Part shown: one piece after another, positions 1 through 6,772 of the stretch
Layout of the letters: every line of letters begins with the position of its first letter
Position numbering within the stretch: position 1 is the stretch's first letter
Origin: Rhodobiaceae bacterium UBA7378
GTDB taxonomy: Bacteria; Pseudomonadota; Alphaproteobacteria; RS24
Reading direction: 5' to 3'
Length of the DNA: 8,168 bases
Assembly: GCA_002469805.1 (NCBI GenBank)
Contig: DKNW01000127.1
Coordinates: forward strand, 1-8,168
The notes under the pieces: model-generated
What the model was told of the DNA's origin: nothing
Database searches by the model: none
The model's input: only the letters and a program-made list of their open reading frames with translations
Program-made: the position numbers and the translations under genes

Positions 1-239
1 TGTCATTTGAGGCAGCAGTAAAGCTACTTCTTGTGTCGTTCGACTCGACCATTAAAGCAAATTTGTCCGTTGGTCTTCCGCTCGATTTATATATTTATCA
101 AAAAGACAGCTTTGATATTTTTCACAAAACGCGCATTTCCGGTGATGATCCGTATTTCAGAGAGTTATCGCGCACGTGGGGAATTAGGCTGAAAGACGCA
201 TTTGTGGAACTGCCTGATTTCGAGGTCTCCAATCTCTAG
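1..239 (+). CDS. Anbu-type (proteasome-like) peptidase, C-terminal end, partial
   Basis: This is the last 79 codons of a gene that begins before the window. The frame is open from base 3 and stops at TAG 237-239. The GTG at 33 is an internal Val codon, because the frame continues upstream as S-F-E-A-A-V-K-L-L-L. The stretch VSFDSTIKANLSVGLPLDL and the ending DPYFRELSRTWG..ELPD match what I know of the C-terminus of Anbu (ancestral beta-subunit), the bacterial 20S-proteasome/HslV-related Ntn-hydrolase family. The catalytic N-terminal Thr/Ser lies off the window, so activity cannot be judged. In many proteobacteria anbu sits with genes for an alpha-E domain protein, a circularly permuted ATP-grasp protein and a transglutaminase-like protein. 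Those would have to be upstream. The family call is from memory of conserved residues, but the match is distinctive. Confidence 0.85.
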   Translation, partial: SFEAAVKLLLVSFDSTIKANLSVGLPLDLYIYQKDSFDIFHKTRISGDDPYFRELSRTWGIRLKDAFVELPDFEVSNL

Positions 240-376
240 CTTCGGGGGCGCGGAGCAGTAGGTATCAACCACGTCGCTACAACCAAATTCCCGTTGAAAT
301 TCGCGTGCCCATATCGCGGTTAAGCAAGTGAATTGCATTATGCCTGACCGCTATGGCAGAATTAGGAAGAGCGTGC

Positions 377-383
377 GGAGGGA
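377..383 (+). promoter_or_regulatory. Ribosome binding site fixing the TTG start of the first BVMO
   Basis: GGAGGGA lies 6 bases before TTG 390. The frame is closed upstream by TAG 363-365 with no ATG or GTG between, and the next in-frame Met is residue 111, beyond the FAD motif. The TTG is therefore the only start that keeps the N-terminal FAD-binding fold intact. Confidence 0.8.
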
Positions 384-389
384 AAGAAA

Positions 390-2000
390 TTGATAGAGAC
401 GGATTATGAGGTGCTCGTCATTGGCGCTGGCGTTGCCGGCATTTGCCAGATAAAGAAACTTCAGGAAAATGGTATCAAATCGTTGGTGCTCGAAGCTGGC
501 GGGGGCTTGGGCGGCACATGGTATAATAACCGCTATCCCGGATGCCGGTTTGACAGCGAAAGCTACACATATGGCTATGCGTTCTCGCGCGACTTGCTGG
601 ATAGCTGGCATTGGAAAGAGCTGTTCTCGCCGCAACCGGAAAATCTCAAATATCTGAATTTCGTGGCCGACAAGTTCGACCTGCACAAACACATACGCCT
701 TAACGCGGCAGTCGAAGCTATGTGTTGGAACGAGGCGCAGCGCCAATGGTCGGTTACCTTGGCGAGCGGGGAGGTTTTGACCAGCCAGTTCGTGATTACA
801 TGTACTGGTGCGCTGGGCGTGCCGACATTGCCCTCATATCCGGGCATGGATGACTTCGAGGGGCCTAGTTTTCACAGCTATAACTGGCCGCATACGCCGC
901 TCGATCTAGCCGGTAAACGGGTCGGCGTAATTGGCACGGGCGCGAGCGGCATTCAGATTATCGCCGACATTGCCGACGAGGTTGGCGCGCTGACTGTGTT
1001 CCAGCGCCGACCAAATTGGAGCGTGCCGCTTAACAATCGTGAGATTTCCGAAGCGGAAATGGCCGATATTCGCCGCCGCTATGATGCGATTTTTGCGACC
1101 TGCGCAAAAAGCAATGGTGGCTTTGACCACCTGCCCGATCGTCGTGGCTATGAAACGGTTAGCGTGGCCGAGCGTCGTGCGCTGTGGGATAGTTTATATG
1201 ACGCGCCAGGCTTTGCGCTGTTACTGGCGAACTTCCCCGAGACGTTTTTGGACGCCCGCGCCAATCGTGATTTGTCAGATTATGTTGCCGAGCGTATTCG
1301 CGCGCGCGTGCATGACCCTGATGTGGCCGATCGCCTGATTCCCAAAGATCATGGCTTCGGTATGCGCCGCATGCCGATGGAGACGGGCTATTTTGAGGCG
1401 TATAATCGCGACAATGTTGAGTTGGTTAGCCTTCTGGAGACGCCGATCGAGCGGGTGACGCCGACTGGTGTGGAGACCAGCGCGGCGAATTATGATTTCG
1501 ATGTTCTCGTCTACGCGACTGGGTTCGACGTTATGACGGGTGCTTTCGACAAAATCGATATTAAGGGTGTCGATGGCGACCGGCTGAAAGATAAATGGAT
1601 CGGTAGCCCAACGACATATCTGGGCATTATGGTGCATCGTTTTCCCAACATGTTGATGGTCGCGGGGCCGCAAAGCGTATCCGGCTCAACCAATTATCCG
1701 CGTGCTATTGAGGTGAGTGTTGACTGGGTGACCGGATTGTTGACCCATGCGCGCGCGACCGGCGTGTCGCGGATAGAAGCGCAATCGGCGGCTGAAACTG
1801 AGTGGACCAAAGAAGTTATCGAAATGCAGGAGAACATGCCGTTCAGCAAAGTGAAAAGCTGGTTCACCGGCTACAATTCAAACATTCACGCCAGAGATGC
1901 CGCGCCGCGCTATGTCGCCTATTGGGGCGGTGCGCCGCGCTACACCAAAATTCTCAACAAGGTTTCGTCGGAAGGTTTCGCTGATATTCAAATGGATTAA
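390..2000 (+). CDS. Type I Baeyer-Villiger monooxygenase (flavin-dependent, NADPH)
   Basis: 536 aa, close to phenylacetone monooxygenase (542 aa). Such enzymes use FAD, NADPH and O2 to turn ketones into esters or lactones, and are cytosolic. Seen in the sequence: the first Rossmann motif GAGVAG (12-17); GGTWYNNRYPG (41-51), the FAD-side signature; FEGPSFHSYNWP (156-167), an exact fit to the BVMO fingerprint FxGxxxHxxxWP; the second Rossmann motif GTGASG (182-187) for NADPH; R327 in GMRR, aligning by context with the catalytic Arg337 of phenylacetone monooxygenase; and ATGFD (376-380). The C-terminal SWFTGYN region is also typical. All key motifs are intact and the gene is full length. The start is TTG with a strong ribosome binding site. 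No clear promoter is visible at 240-389. It is followed after 92 bases by a membrane hydroxylase gene. The substrate is unknown; a ketone, possibly cyclic or aryl, is the family expectation. Confidence 0.93.
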   Translation: MIETDYEVLVIGAGVAGICQIKKLQENGIKSLVLEAGGGLGGTWYNNRYPGCRFDSESYTYGYAFSRDLLDSWHWKELFSPQPENLKYLNFVADKFDLHKHIRLNAAVEAMCWNEAQRQWSVTLASGEVLTSQFVITCTGALGVPTLPSYPGMDDFEGPSFHSYNWPHTPLDLAGKRVGVIGTGASGIQIIADIADEVGALTVFQRRPNWSVPLNNREISEAEMADIRRRYDAIFATCAKSNGGFDHLPDRRGYETVSVAERRALWDSLYDAPGFALLLANFPETFLDARANRDLSDYVAERIRARVHDPDVADRLIPKDHGFGMRRMPMETGYFEAYNRDNVELVSLLETPIERVTPTGVETSAANYDFDVLVYATGFDVMTGAFDKIDIKGVDGDRLKDKWIGSPTTYLGIMVHRFPNMLMVAGPQSVSGSTNYPRAIEVSVDWVTGLLTHARATGVSRIEAQSAAETEWTKEVIEMQENMPFSKVKSWFTGYNSNIHARDAAPRYVAYWGGAPRYTKILNKVSSEGFADIQMD

Positions 2001-2027
2001 CACGCGCTTACTGGCGCAAATTCTGAA

Positions 2028-2057
2028 TTGACGAGCAATAAGAGAATTGAATAGGCT
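2028..2057 (+). promoter_or_regulatory. Possible weak sigma70 promoter before the membrane hydroxylase
   Basis: TTGACG (2028-2033) is a good -35, followed 18 bases later by TAGGCT (2052-2057), a poor -10 (3 of 6). It could give the hydroxylase its own transcript. Read-through from the BVMO is equally likely, since no terminator is visible between the genes. Confidence 0.2.
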
Positions 2058-2092
2058 GCGGCGATTAGATTTTTAGTCGTGTGTATGTGTCA

Positions 2093-2914
2093 ATGACCCT
2101 TGAAAATGCCCAAGATTTGACAAGCTTTGCCTTGCCCGTTTTCGCTGTATTGATTGTCGCTGAATTTGTGCTTTCTGTCTGGCGTAAGCAAAAGGCCTAT
2201 GACTGGGCAGATTTCGCCGGAAGCATGTCACAATTGGCTGGTAATATTGTGATGCAGTTAATGGTGCGGGGCGCGCTTTTGAGCTTTAATTTCTGGCTCT
2301 ATCAGTATCGCCCGTTCACAGTCCCGATCGAGTTGCCTTTTCTCATTTTGCTCGCTGTGGTGCTGGACTTCCAGTTTTACTGGTACCACCGCGCTTCGCA
2401 TCGCATACGCTTACTTTGGGCCATACATGTGTCGCACCATTCGAGCGAGCATATGAATTTTGGCACCGCGCTGCGCCAATCTTGGTTTGGCCCTCTATCG
2501 CGTCCGCTATTTTACTGGCCGATACCGCTTCTGGGGTTCCATCCGCTTGCCATAGCCGCGGTTGGGGGGCTGCTAACGATTTACGGGTTCTGGACACACA
2601 CCAAACAGGTGCGCGACATTGGCATGCTTGGCAAGGTGTTTGTCTCGCCAGCACATCACCGCGTGCACCATGGCAGCAATGAACTCTATATCGATAAAAA
2701 TTACGGCAATTTCCTGATTATTTGGGACCGACTATTCGGCACATATCAAGACGAGACCGAGACAGTGCGATACGGGCTGGTGCAAAATATCAAAACCTAC
2801 AACCCATTTAAAATCGCAACACACGAGTTTGCCGACATCATCCGTGATGTACGCAATTTGCGCGGACGCAAGCTCTCGCGCGTACTTTTCGGCCCACCAG
2901 ATATAGCGTCCTAA
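2093..2914 (+). CDS. Fatty acid hydroxylase / sterol desaturase family membrane protein
   Basis: 273 aa from ATG 2093. GTG codons at 2081 and 2087 are in frame and would add 4 or 2 residues; none of the starts has a clear ribosome binding site, so ATG is preferred. The histidine boxes of the non-haem di-iron membrane hydroxylases are present: HRASH (99-103), HVSHHSSEH (112-120) and HHRVHH (188-193), with extra His at 150 and 169. DKNYGN..IWDRLFGTY (201-218) is the usual C-terminal signature. Hydrophobic stretches near 13-30, 81-98, 133-148 and 150-167 fit an inner-membrane protein with the metal site facing the cytosol. Family members hydroxylate or desaturate sterols, fatty acids, alkylglycerols or carotenoids; which applies here cannot be read from sequence. 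Its place behind a BVMO gene suggests, without proving, a shared oxidative role. Its stop overlaps a minus-strand stop, so it converges with the remnant frame at 2911-3055. Confidence 0.9.
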   Translation: MTLENAQDLTSFALPVFAVLIVAEFVLSVWRKQKAYDWADFAGSMSQLAGNIVMQLMVRGALLSFNFWLYQYRPFTVPIELPFLILLAVVLDFQFYWYHRASHRIRLLWAIHVSHHSSEHMNFGTALRQSWFGPLSRPLFYWPIPLLGFHPLAIAAVGGLLTIYGFWTHTKQVRDIGMLGKVFVSPAHHRVHHGSNELYIDKNYGNFLIIWDRLFGTYQDETETVRYGLVQNIKTYNPFKIATHEFADIIRDVRNLRGRKLSRVLFGPPDIAS

Positions 2915-3055
2915 TTGGTGACAACCAGATCGACCCGAAACGGATCCGCCGCATTTGTGGCGAGCGCGCTGGATGCTGGATAGGTAATATTGTGCGGAAC
3001 GGCAATGTCGGTGTTGAAAAGCAATTATTTTGGTACGAAACATATTACGCGACAT
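2911..3055 (-). pseudogene. Short frameshifted or decayed reading frame after the amidase gene, unrecognised
   Basis: On the minus strand ATG 3055 follows a very good ribosome binding site (AGGGAG, 3063-3068, 7-base spacer) and opens MSRNMFRTKIIAF. Continuing in that frame gives a Cys/His/Arg-rich translation that runs antisense through the hydroxylase gene to 2732, which looks non-coding. The frame shifted by +1 at the TTTTC run instead reads 34 protein-like residues starting NTDIAVPHNITYPASS and ending DPFRVDLVVTN, with many G/C third positions, and stops at TAG 2913-2911. The two halves joined would make about 47 residues. This is best explained as a gene broken by a single-base shift, or the two ends of a larger gene after an internal deletion. 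I do not recognise the family. It starts 63 bases after the amidase stop on the same strand, so it was probably co-transcribed. Chance coding character in a short stretch remains possible. Confidence 0.35.
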
Positions 3056-3118
3056 GAACTAACTCCCTGTCGCCACTAACGCATCTTTGCTTCTGTAACT
3101 ACAGCGGCTTGCTTCTGC

Positions 3119-4624
3119 TCACAGATAATAGGCGGAAATGGCTGGCCAGCGTGCGTTCCATGGCGCGGCTTGCTCCAGTTCATACGCCAAATGCAGCAGC
3201 GTGGCATCGTCGCCGGTCGGTGCTGCGAACTGGCTTCCAATTGGCAGGCCTTCCGTGCTCGTAAATAGAGGCAAACTAATAGCTGGATTGCCCGCGACAT
3301 TATATTGCGGGGTATACGGCACATAATCGAGCACGCTGTCATATAATTCATCGAATGATTTGGCGCTGTCTTGCGTACCAATGAGTAAAGGTGGGCGGCT
3401 CAAAACTGGTGTGAGCAAGACATCGTAATCCTCGAAAAAGGCAGTGTAGGCGGCTTCAACTTGGGCGCTGTAGGCGACAGCTTTTTTCATGACATCGGGG
3501 TCTTTGGCGCGGTTCTTCTCGAACATGTCAGCGAGGCCGAGCGTCCATGGCTCAAGCATTTTCTGCGGACCTACCCAGCGTCCCTGCATCAGACCGATAA
3601 GCCGTGCATTTTCGACAACCAGGTGAGCGCCCGCTGCCCAGATGTTCAAAAAATGAAACAGAAATTCGGGACCGACAATATCTTGCGTGAGGGTGTCGAC
3701 ATCGTGACCCAGATCAGCGCACAGCGCCGCCGCTTTGCGTGTCGCTGCGGCCACATCTGGCGCAGGTTCCGTGCCGGTAACAGTGCGGGTGCTGAAGGCT
3801 ATTTTCAGCCGTTTTTTCGATGGGCCATCAACAAAACCTGTCGGCGGTAGTGGTGCATCCGAGCCCTTGTTTTCAGACGCATTCAATATCTGGGCCGTGT
3901 CCCGCACCGAGCGGCTGACTGCCAGGCGCACGACAATATCGACGTCGCCGGGTGTTGGTTGTTTTATGAATAACCGTCCCCGGCTCGGTTTCAGACCTAC
4001 CAAACCGTTCACGGAAGCGGGAATGCGGATCGAGCCGCCGCCATCGGATGCATGGGCGAAGGGCACCAGACCAGCCGCAACTGCTGCCGCGGCTCCACCT
4101 GAACTGCCGCCGGTATGGTGAGCTGTATTATACGGATTACGAGCGGCACCGAGCAGCTGCGATTCGGTGGTTGAGATGAAACCAAACTCTGGCGTATTGG
4201 TTTTCCCAATAATCACCAAGCCGGCCTGCTTAGCGCGCTCCACGCTGCCATTGTCCATATTGGCAATATTGTTTTGGAATAGCTTCGAGCCAAATGTCAG
4301 CGGCGCACCGTCAAGCTCTGATAGGTCTTTGATGAGATAGGGTACCCCTTGGAACGGACCATCGGGCAGGGGAGCTTGCGCCGCGGCGCGGCCTTTGTCG
4401 TAAAGCTTGTGTACAACAGCGTTCAAAATCGGGTTGATCCTTTCGATGCGCCGGATAGCGGCCTCGACCAGTTCGAGTGAACTAACCTGACCGGTGCGGA
4501 CCAGCGCGGCCTGACCCATACCGTCATAACTAACAAACTCGTCGGTCATGGCTTGGCTGGTTCGCATTGACATGGCGGTGAGTGCAAGCGTGCTCGACCC
4601 CAGCAAAAATTCTCTTCTTTTCAT
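3119..4624 (-). CDS. Amidase-signature hydrolase with Tat signal peptide (NylA-like)
   Basis: 501 aa. The start at 4624 is chosen because AGGGAGGG (4629-4636) sits just upstream and the protein then opens with a twin-arginine signal: KRREFLLG, a hydrophobic run of Ala/Leu/Thr, and a likely cleavage after SQA (residue 25). Export to the periplasm by Tat is inferred. The amidase-signature catalytic triad is complete: K99 (in LIKD), cis-Ser S174 (in GGSSGG) and nucleophile S198 (in DGGGSIRIPA). The spacings of 75 and 24 residues equal those of the K142/S217/S241 triad of fatty acid amide hydrolase. The GLVGLKPSRGRL segment resembles 6-aminohexanoate-cyclic-dimer hydrolase (NylA) relatives, but that name covers many enzymes of unknown substrate. 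It should hydrolyse an amide, or perhaps an ester. It lies 91 bases behind typA on the same strand and has its own candidate promoter. Confidence 0.92.
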   Translation of the reverse strand: MKRREFLLGSSTLALTAMSMRTSQAMTDEFVSYDGMGQAALVRTGQVSSLELVEAAIRRIERINPILNAVVHKLYDKGRAAAQAPLPDGPFQGVPYLIKDLSELDGAPLTFGSKLFQNNIANMDNGSVERAKQAGLVIIGKTNTPEFGFISTTESQLLGAARNPYNTAHHTGGSSGGAAAAVAAGLVPFAHASDGGGSIRIPASVNGLVGLKPSRGRLFIKQPTPGDVDIVVRLAVSRSVRDTAQILNASENKGSDAPLPPTGFVDGPSKKRLKIAFSTRTVTGTEPAPDVAAATRKAAALCADLGHDVDTLTQDIVGPEFLFHFLNIWAAGAHLVVENARLIGLMQGRWVGPQKMLEPWTLGLADMFEKNRAKDPDVMKKAVAYSAQVEAAYTAFFEDYDVLLTPVLSRPPLLIGTQDSAKSFDELYDSVLDYVPYTPQYNVAGNPAISLPLFTSTEGLPIGSQFAAPTGDDATLLHLAYELEQAAPWNARWPAISAYYL

Positions 4625-4628
4625 TATT

Positions 4629-4636
4629 CCCTCCCT
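4629..4636 (-). promoter_or_regulatory. Ribosome binding site of the amidase gene
   Basis: AGGGAGGG on the minus strand, 4 bases before ATG 4624. It settles the start against a longer open frame reaching to 4741 that would overlap the end of typA and place 39 unrelated residues before the Tat signal. Confidence 0.75.
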
Positions 4637-4654
4637 TTTTGCTAATCCTAAGCA

Positions 4655-4682
4655 AGAATAGCGCATGGGAGAAATGTGTAAA
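4655..4682 (-). promoter_or_regulatory. Candidate sigma70 promoter of the amidase gene
   Basis: Read on the minus strand: TTTACA (4682-4677, 5 of 6 to the -35 consensus), a 16-base spacer, then TATTCT (4660-4655, 4 of 6). Transcription would begin near 4648, about 25 bases before the start codon. The imperfect palindrome GCTAATCCTAAGC (4641-4653) lies at the expected start of transcription and could be an operator. Confidence 0.4.
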
Positions 4683-4715
4683 TGATGTGCGTATGAAGTT
4701 GGTGCTTGCGATTGC

Positions 4716-6542
4716 CTATATGTCGCTGGCTTCTTCTTCAAGCTGACGGCGGAATTTTTTGCGTTCGTGTTCCAGCAGATATTTCTTTCGCAGGCGCAGG
4801 CTTTGCGGTGTTACCTCAAGCAATTCGTCGCTGTCGATATAGGCCATCATATCTTCAAGCGACATACGCCGTGGCGGCACAAGTGTTACCGCTTCATCCG
4901 CGCCAGATGCGCGCACATTGGTAAGTTTCTTGCCTTTTAGCACGTTGATTTCGAGGTCATTATCGCGGCTGTGCTCGCCAACAATCATGCCCTGATACAC
5001 GGGCATTTGGGGGTCAATAAACATCACGCCCCGGTCTTGCAGATTGAAAATCGCATAGGCTACGGCAGTGCCGGTTTCAGACGCAATGAGCGCGCCATTG
5101 CGCCGGCCCGGAATGTCGCCGCAATATGGACCATAATTATTGAACACACGGTTTAAAACACCCGTGCCACGCGTGTCAGTCAAGAAGCGGCTGGGATAGC
5201 CGATGAGCCCACGAGACGGTGCGTGAAAAACAAGCCGGGTTTTGCCCGCACCCGCCGCACGCATATCGCGCATGGTGGCTTTTCGCTTGTTAAGCGCATC
5301 GACCACCGAGCTTGCATATTCCTCGTCGACATCAATAGTCACCTCTTCGATCGGCTCAAGGCGTTCGTCGTTTTCCACGCGCACCAGAACACGGGGGCGC
5401 GAGACGTTCATCTCAAACCCTTCACGGCGCATGGTCTCGATCAAGACGCCGAGCTGCAATTCACCGCGTCCGCCTATCTCGAAAGCGTCTTTGTTGGCGC
5501 TTTCGTTAAAGGTGATCGCAACATTTGTCTCGGCTTCGGCCAACAGGCGTTCGCGGATGACGGTCGAAGTAACTTTCTTACCTTCCTTGCCAGCAAAGGG
5601 GCTGTCATTAACCGTAATTGTGACTGACATGGTTGGGGGGTCAACGGGGGTTGATTCGAGCGCTTGTGTAACTTGCGGATCGCAGATCGTATCGGCCACG
5701 GATGCTTTTGTTAGGCCCGCAATGCAAATGAGGTCGCCCGCTTGCACCGCCTCTACCGCCACGCGCTCTGTGCCTTCAAAGCGCAATAGTTTGGTCAGGC
5801 GTCCGGTTTCGATCTGGTCGCCCGCCAGATTTATCGCTTTTACCGGCTCATTAACTTTGGCTGTGCCTTGTATCACCCGCCCGGTAAGGCAACGGCCAAT
5901 ATAGGGGTCGCTATCCAGCAATGTTGCGAGCATGGCAAAAGGTTTATCGGGTTCAACTTGTGGTGTCGGCACATGCGTCAGAACGGTGTCGAGCAGCGGG
6001 TGCAGATTATCGCGGGCATGGTCAAGCTCGGTGACGCACCAACCGTCGCGGCCGGAGGCGTAAAGAATAGGGAAGTCCAGCTGTTCATCGCTGGCATCTA
6101 GCGAGACAAATAGATCGAACACTTCGTCTACCACAGCATCGGGGCGCCCGTCGGGGCGGTCGATTTTATTAATCACCACAATCGGACCTAGGCCCTGTTT
6201 TAGTGCCTTGCCCAGTACAAATTTTGTCTGCGGCATTGGCCCTTCGGCAGCGTCGGTAAGCAAAATTACACCATCTGCCATGCCCAATACGCGCTCGACC
6301 TCACCACCGAAATCCGCGTGACCTGGCGTATCAATGATATTAATGCGGGTGTCTTTCCAGACAACAGATGTCGGTTTCGCCAAAATCGTGATGCCGCGTT
6401 CTTTTTCCAGATCACCGGAGTCCATTAGGCGTTCTTCGACGTGTTGGTTTTCACGGAACAAGCCGGTTTGCTTCATGATCGAGTCGATGAGCGTCGTCTT
6501 GCCATGGTCAACGTGCGCGATAATCGCAATATTACGGAGCAT
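4716..6542 (-). CDS. typA: Ribosome-associated GTPase TypA/BipA
   Basis: 608 aa, matching the family's usual length (607 in E. coli). TypA/BipA is a translational GTPase of the EF-G/LepA group that binds the 70S ribosome and aids assembly and growth under stress such as cold. All G motifs are intact: AHVDHGKT (9-16), ERGIT (48-52, switch I), DTPGH (71-75), NKID (125-128) and a G5-like SGR near 163. The order is a GTPase domain to about 200, an EF-Tu-like beta-barrel, EF-G III-like and V-like domains (including GRGELQLG), then the BipA-specific C-terminal domain, ending in a basic helix. ATG 6542 is chosen because MLRNIAIIAHVDHGK matches the conserved N-terminus. The frame is open to 6932, but the extra 130 residues are low in family likeness and would cross the promoter region and the neighbouring gene. 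No strong ribosome binding site is visible, which is unusual beside the other genes here. Confidence 0.97.
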   Translation of the reverse strand: MLRNIAIIAHVDHGKTTLIDSIMKQTGLFRENQHVEERLMDSGDLEKERGITILAKPTSVVWKDTRINIIDTPGHADFGGEVERVLGMADGVILLTDAAEGPMPQTKFVLGKALKQGLGPIVVINKIDRPDGRPDAVVDEVFDLFVSLDASDEQLDFPILYASGRDGWCVTELDHARDNLHPLLDTVLTHVPTPQVEPDKPFAMLATLLDSDPYIGRCLTGRVIQGTAKVNEPVKAINLAGDQIETGRLTKLLRFEGTERVAVEAVQAGDLICIAGLTKASVADTICDPQVTQALESTPVDPPTMSVTITVNDSPFAGKEGKKVTSTVIRERLLAEAETNVAITFNESANKDAFEIGGRGELQLGVLIETMRREGFEMNVSRPRVLVRVENDERLEPIEEVTIDVDEEYASSVVDALNKRKATMRDMRAAGAGKTRLVFHAPSRGLIGYPSRFLTDTRGTGVLNRVFNNYGPYCGDIPGRRNGALIASETGTAVAYAIFNLQDRGVMFIDPQMPVYQGMIVGEHSRDNDLEINVLKGKKLTNVRASGADEAVTLVPPRRMSLEDMMAYIDSDELLEVTPQSLRLRKKYLLEHERKKFRRQLEEEASDI

Positions 6543-6575
6543 AGGAGCCACTTTTTCGGGAGTTAATAAATTGTT

Positions 6576-6604
6576 ATTATAGGCTTCTATAGGCTTACGG
6601 CGTG
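6576..6604 (-). promoter_or_regulatory. Candidate typA promoter
   Basis: The minus strand carries a perfect TATAAT (6581-6576), which would start transcription near 6569 and leave a leader of roughly 27 bases. With a 17-base spacer the -35 box would be CACGCC (6604-6599), a poor match. TTACAC (6607-6602) fits better but with a 20-base spacer. The -10 is convincing; the weak -35 suggests activator dependence or another element. Confidence 0.5.
6578..6596. repeat. Two direct repeats TATAGGCTT at 10-base period
   Basis: TATAGGCTT occurs at 6578-6586 and again at 6588-6596, so the copies sit on the same face of the helix. The first copy contains most of the typA -10 box and the second runs into the inverted repeat at 6593-6609. 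This is directly visible; a role as a regulator site is inference. Confidence 0.55.
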
Positions 6605-6609
6605 TAAGC
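6593..6609. promoter_or_regulatory. Perfect inverted repeat GCTTAC-N5-GTAAGC over the typA -35 region
   Basis: Two 6-base arms (6593-6598 and 6604-6609) flank GGCGT. The arms cover the position where the -35 box of typA should lie, as expected for an operator of a dimeric repressor or activator. A cruciform or chance palindrome is possible; no regulator gene is in the window. Confidence 0.4.
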
Positions 6610-6670
6610 AAAGGGATAATTGGCACGAAATAACAACGCCGTGGGCCTTTTTGCAACGCGCCACCGCCCA

Positions 6671-6697
6671 GCGCGATTTTTGACGCGCGCAGCGCGC
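6671..6697. repeat. GC-rich palindromic cluster between the divergent promoters
   Basis: GCGCG (6671-6675) can pair with CGCGC (6684-6688) around an AT-rich 8-base loop. Alternatively CGCGCGC (6684-6690) pairs with GCGCGC (6692-6697). It lies upstream of both predicted transcription starts, so it is probably not in either leader. It does not look like a terminator because no T-run follows on either strand. Confidence 0.35.
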
Positions 6698-6713
6698 CCG
6701 CTTTACCTCCCTC

Positions 6714-6742
6714 TTGCCGAAAATATTGCAGGTGGATAGTAT
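6714..6742 (+). promoter_or_regulatory. Candidate sigma70 promoter of the oxygenase-BVMO operon
   Basis: TTGCCG (6714-6719), a 17-base spacer, then TAGTAT (6737-6742). Matches are 4 of 6 and 4 of 6 at ideal spacing. Transcription would start near 6749, about 24 bases before ATG 6773, leaving room only for the ribosome binding site GGGGG (6760-6764). Confidence 0.5.
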
Positions 6743-6772
6743 TTACGCCTTGGTTATGTGGGGGAAAATAAG

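Noticed and set aside
33..239. A complete 68-residue gene starting at GTG 33
   Set aside because: The same frame is open to the window edge with residues typical of Anbu proteins, so this is the tail of a longer gene.
351..746. A 131-codon minus-strand frame over the start of the first BVMO
   Set aside because: It runs antisense to the FAD-binding motif of an intact BVMO, with no ribosome binding site or recognisable domain.
2001..2024. A terminator after the first BVMO (GCGC...GCGC around 2004-2017)
   Set aside because: The stem is only 4 base pairs and no T-run follows.
3461..4121. Two overlapping plus-strand frames inside the amidase
   Set aside because: Both are antisense to the amidase catalytic region and read as low-complexity shadow translations.
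4625..4741. A 39-codon N-terminal extension of the amidase
   Set aside because: It would overlap the end of typA and bury the Tat signal. A strong ribosome binding site sits directly before ATG 4624.
5242..5904. A 220-codon plus-strand frame inside typA
   Set aside because: It lies wholly antisense to a well-conserved gene, has a Ser/Arg/Thr-rich shadow composition and shows no motif. It follows from the codon bias of typA.
6636..6652. A terminator-like element (GCC-GTG-GGC followed by CTTTTT)
   Set aside because: A three-base stem with a three-base loop is too weak, and it lies between divergent genes where no transcript should end.
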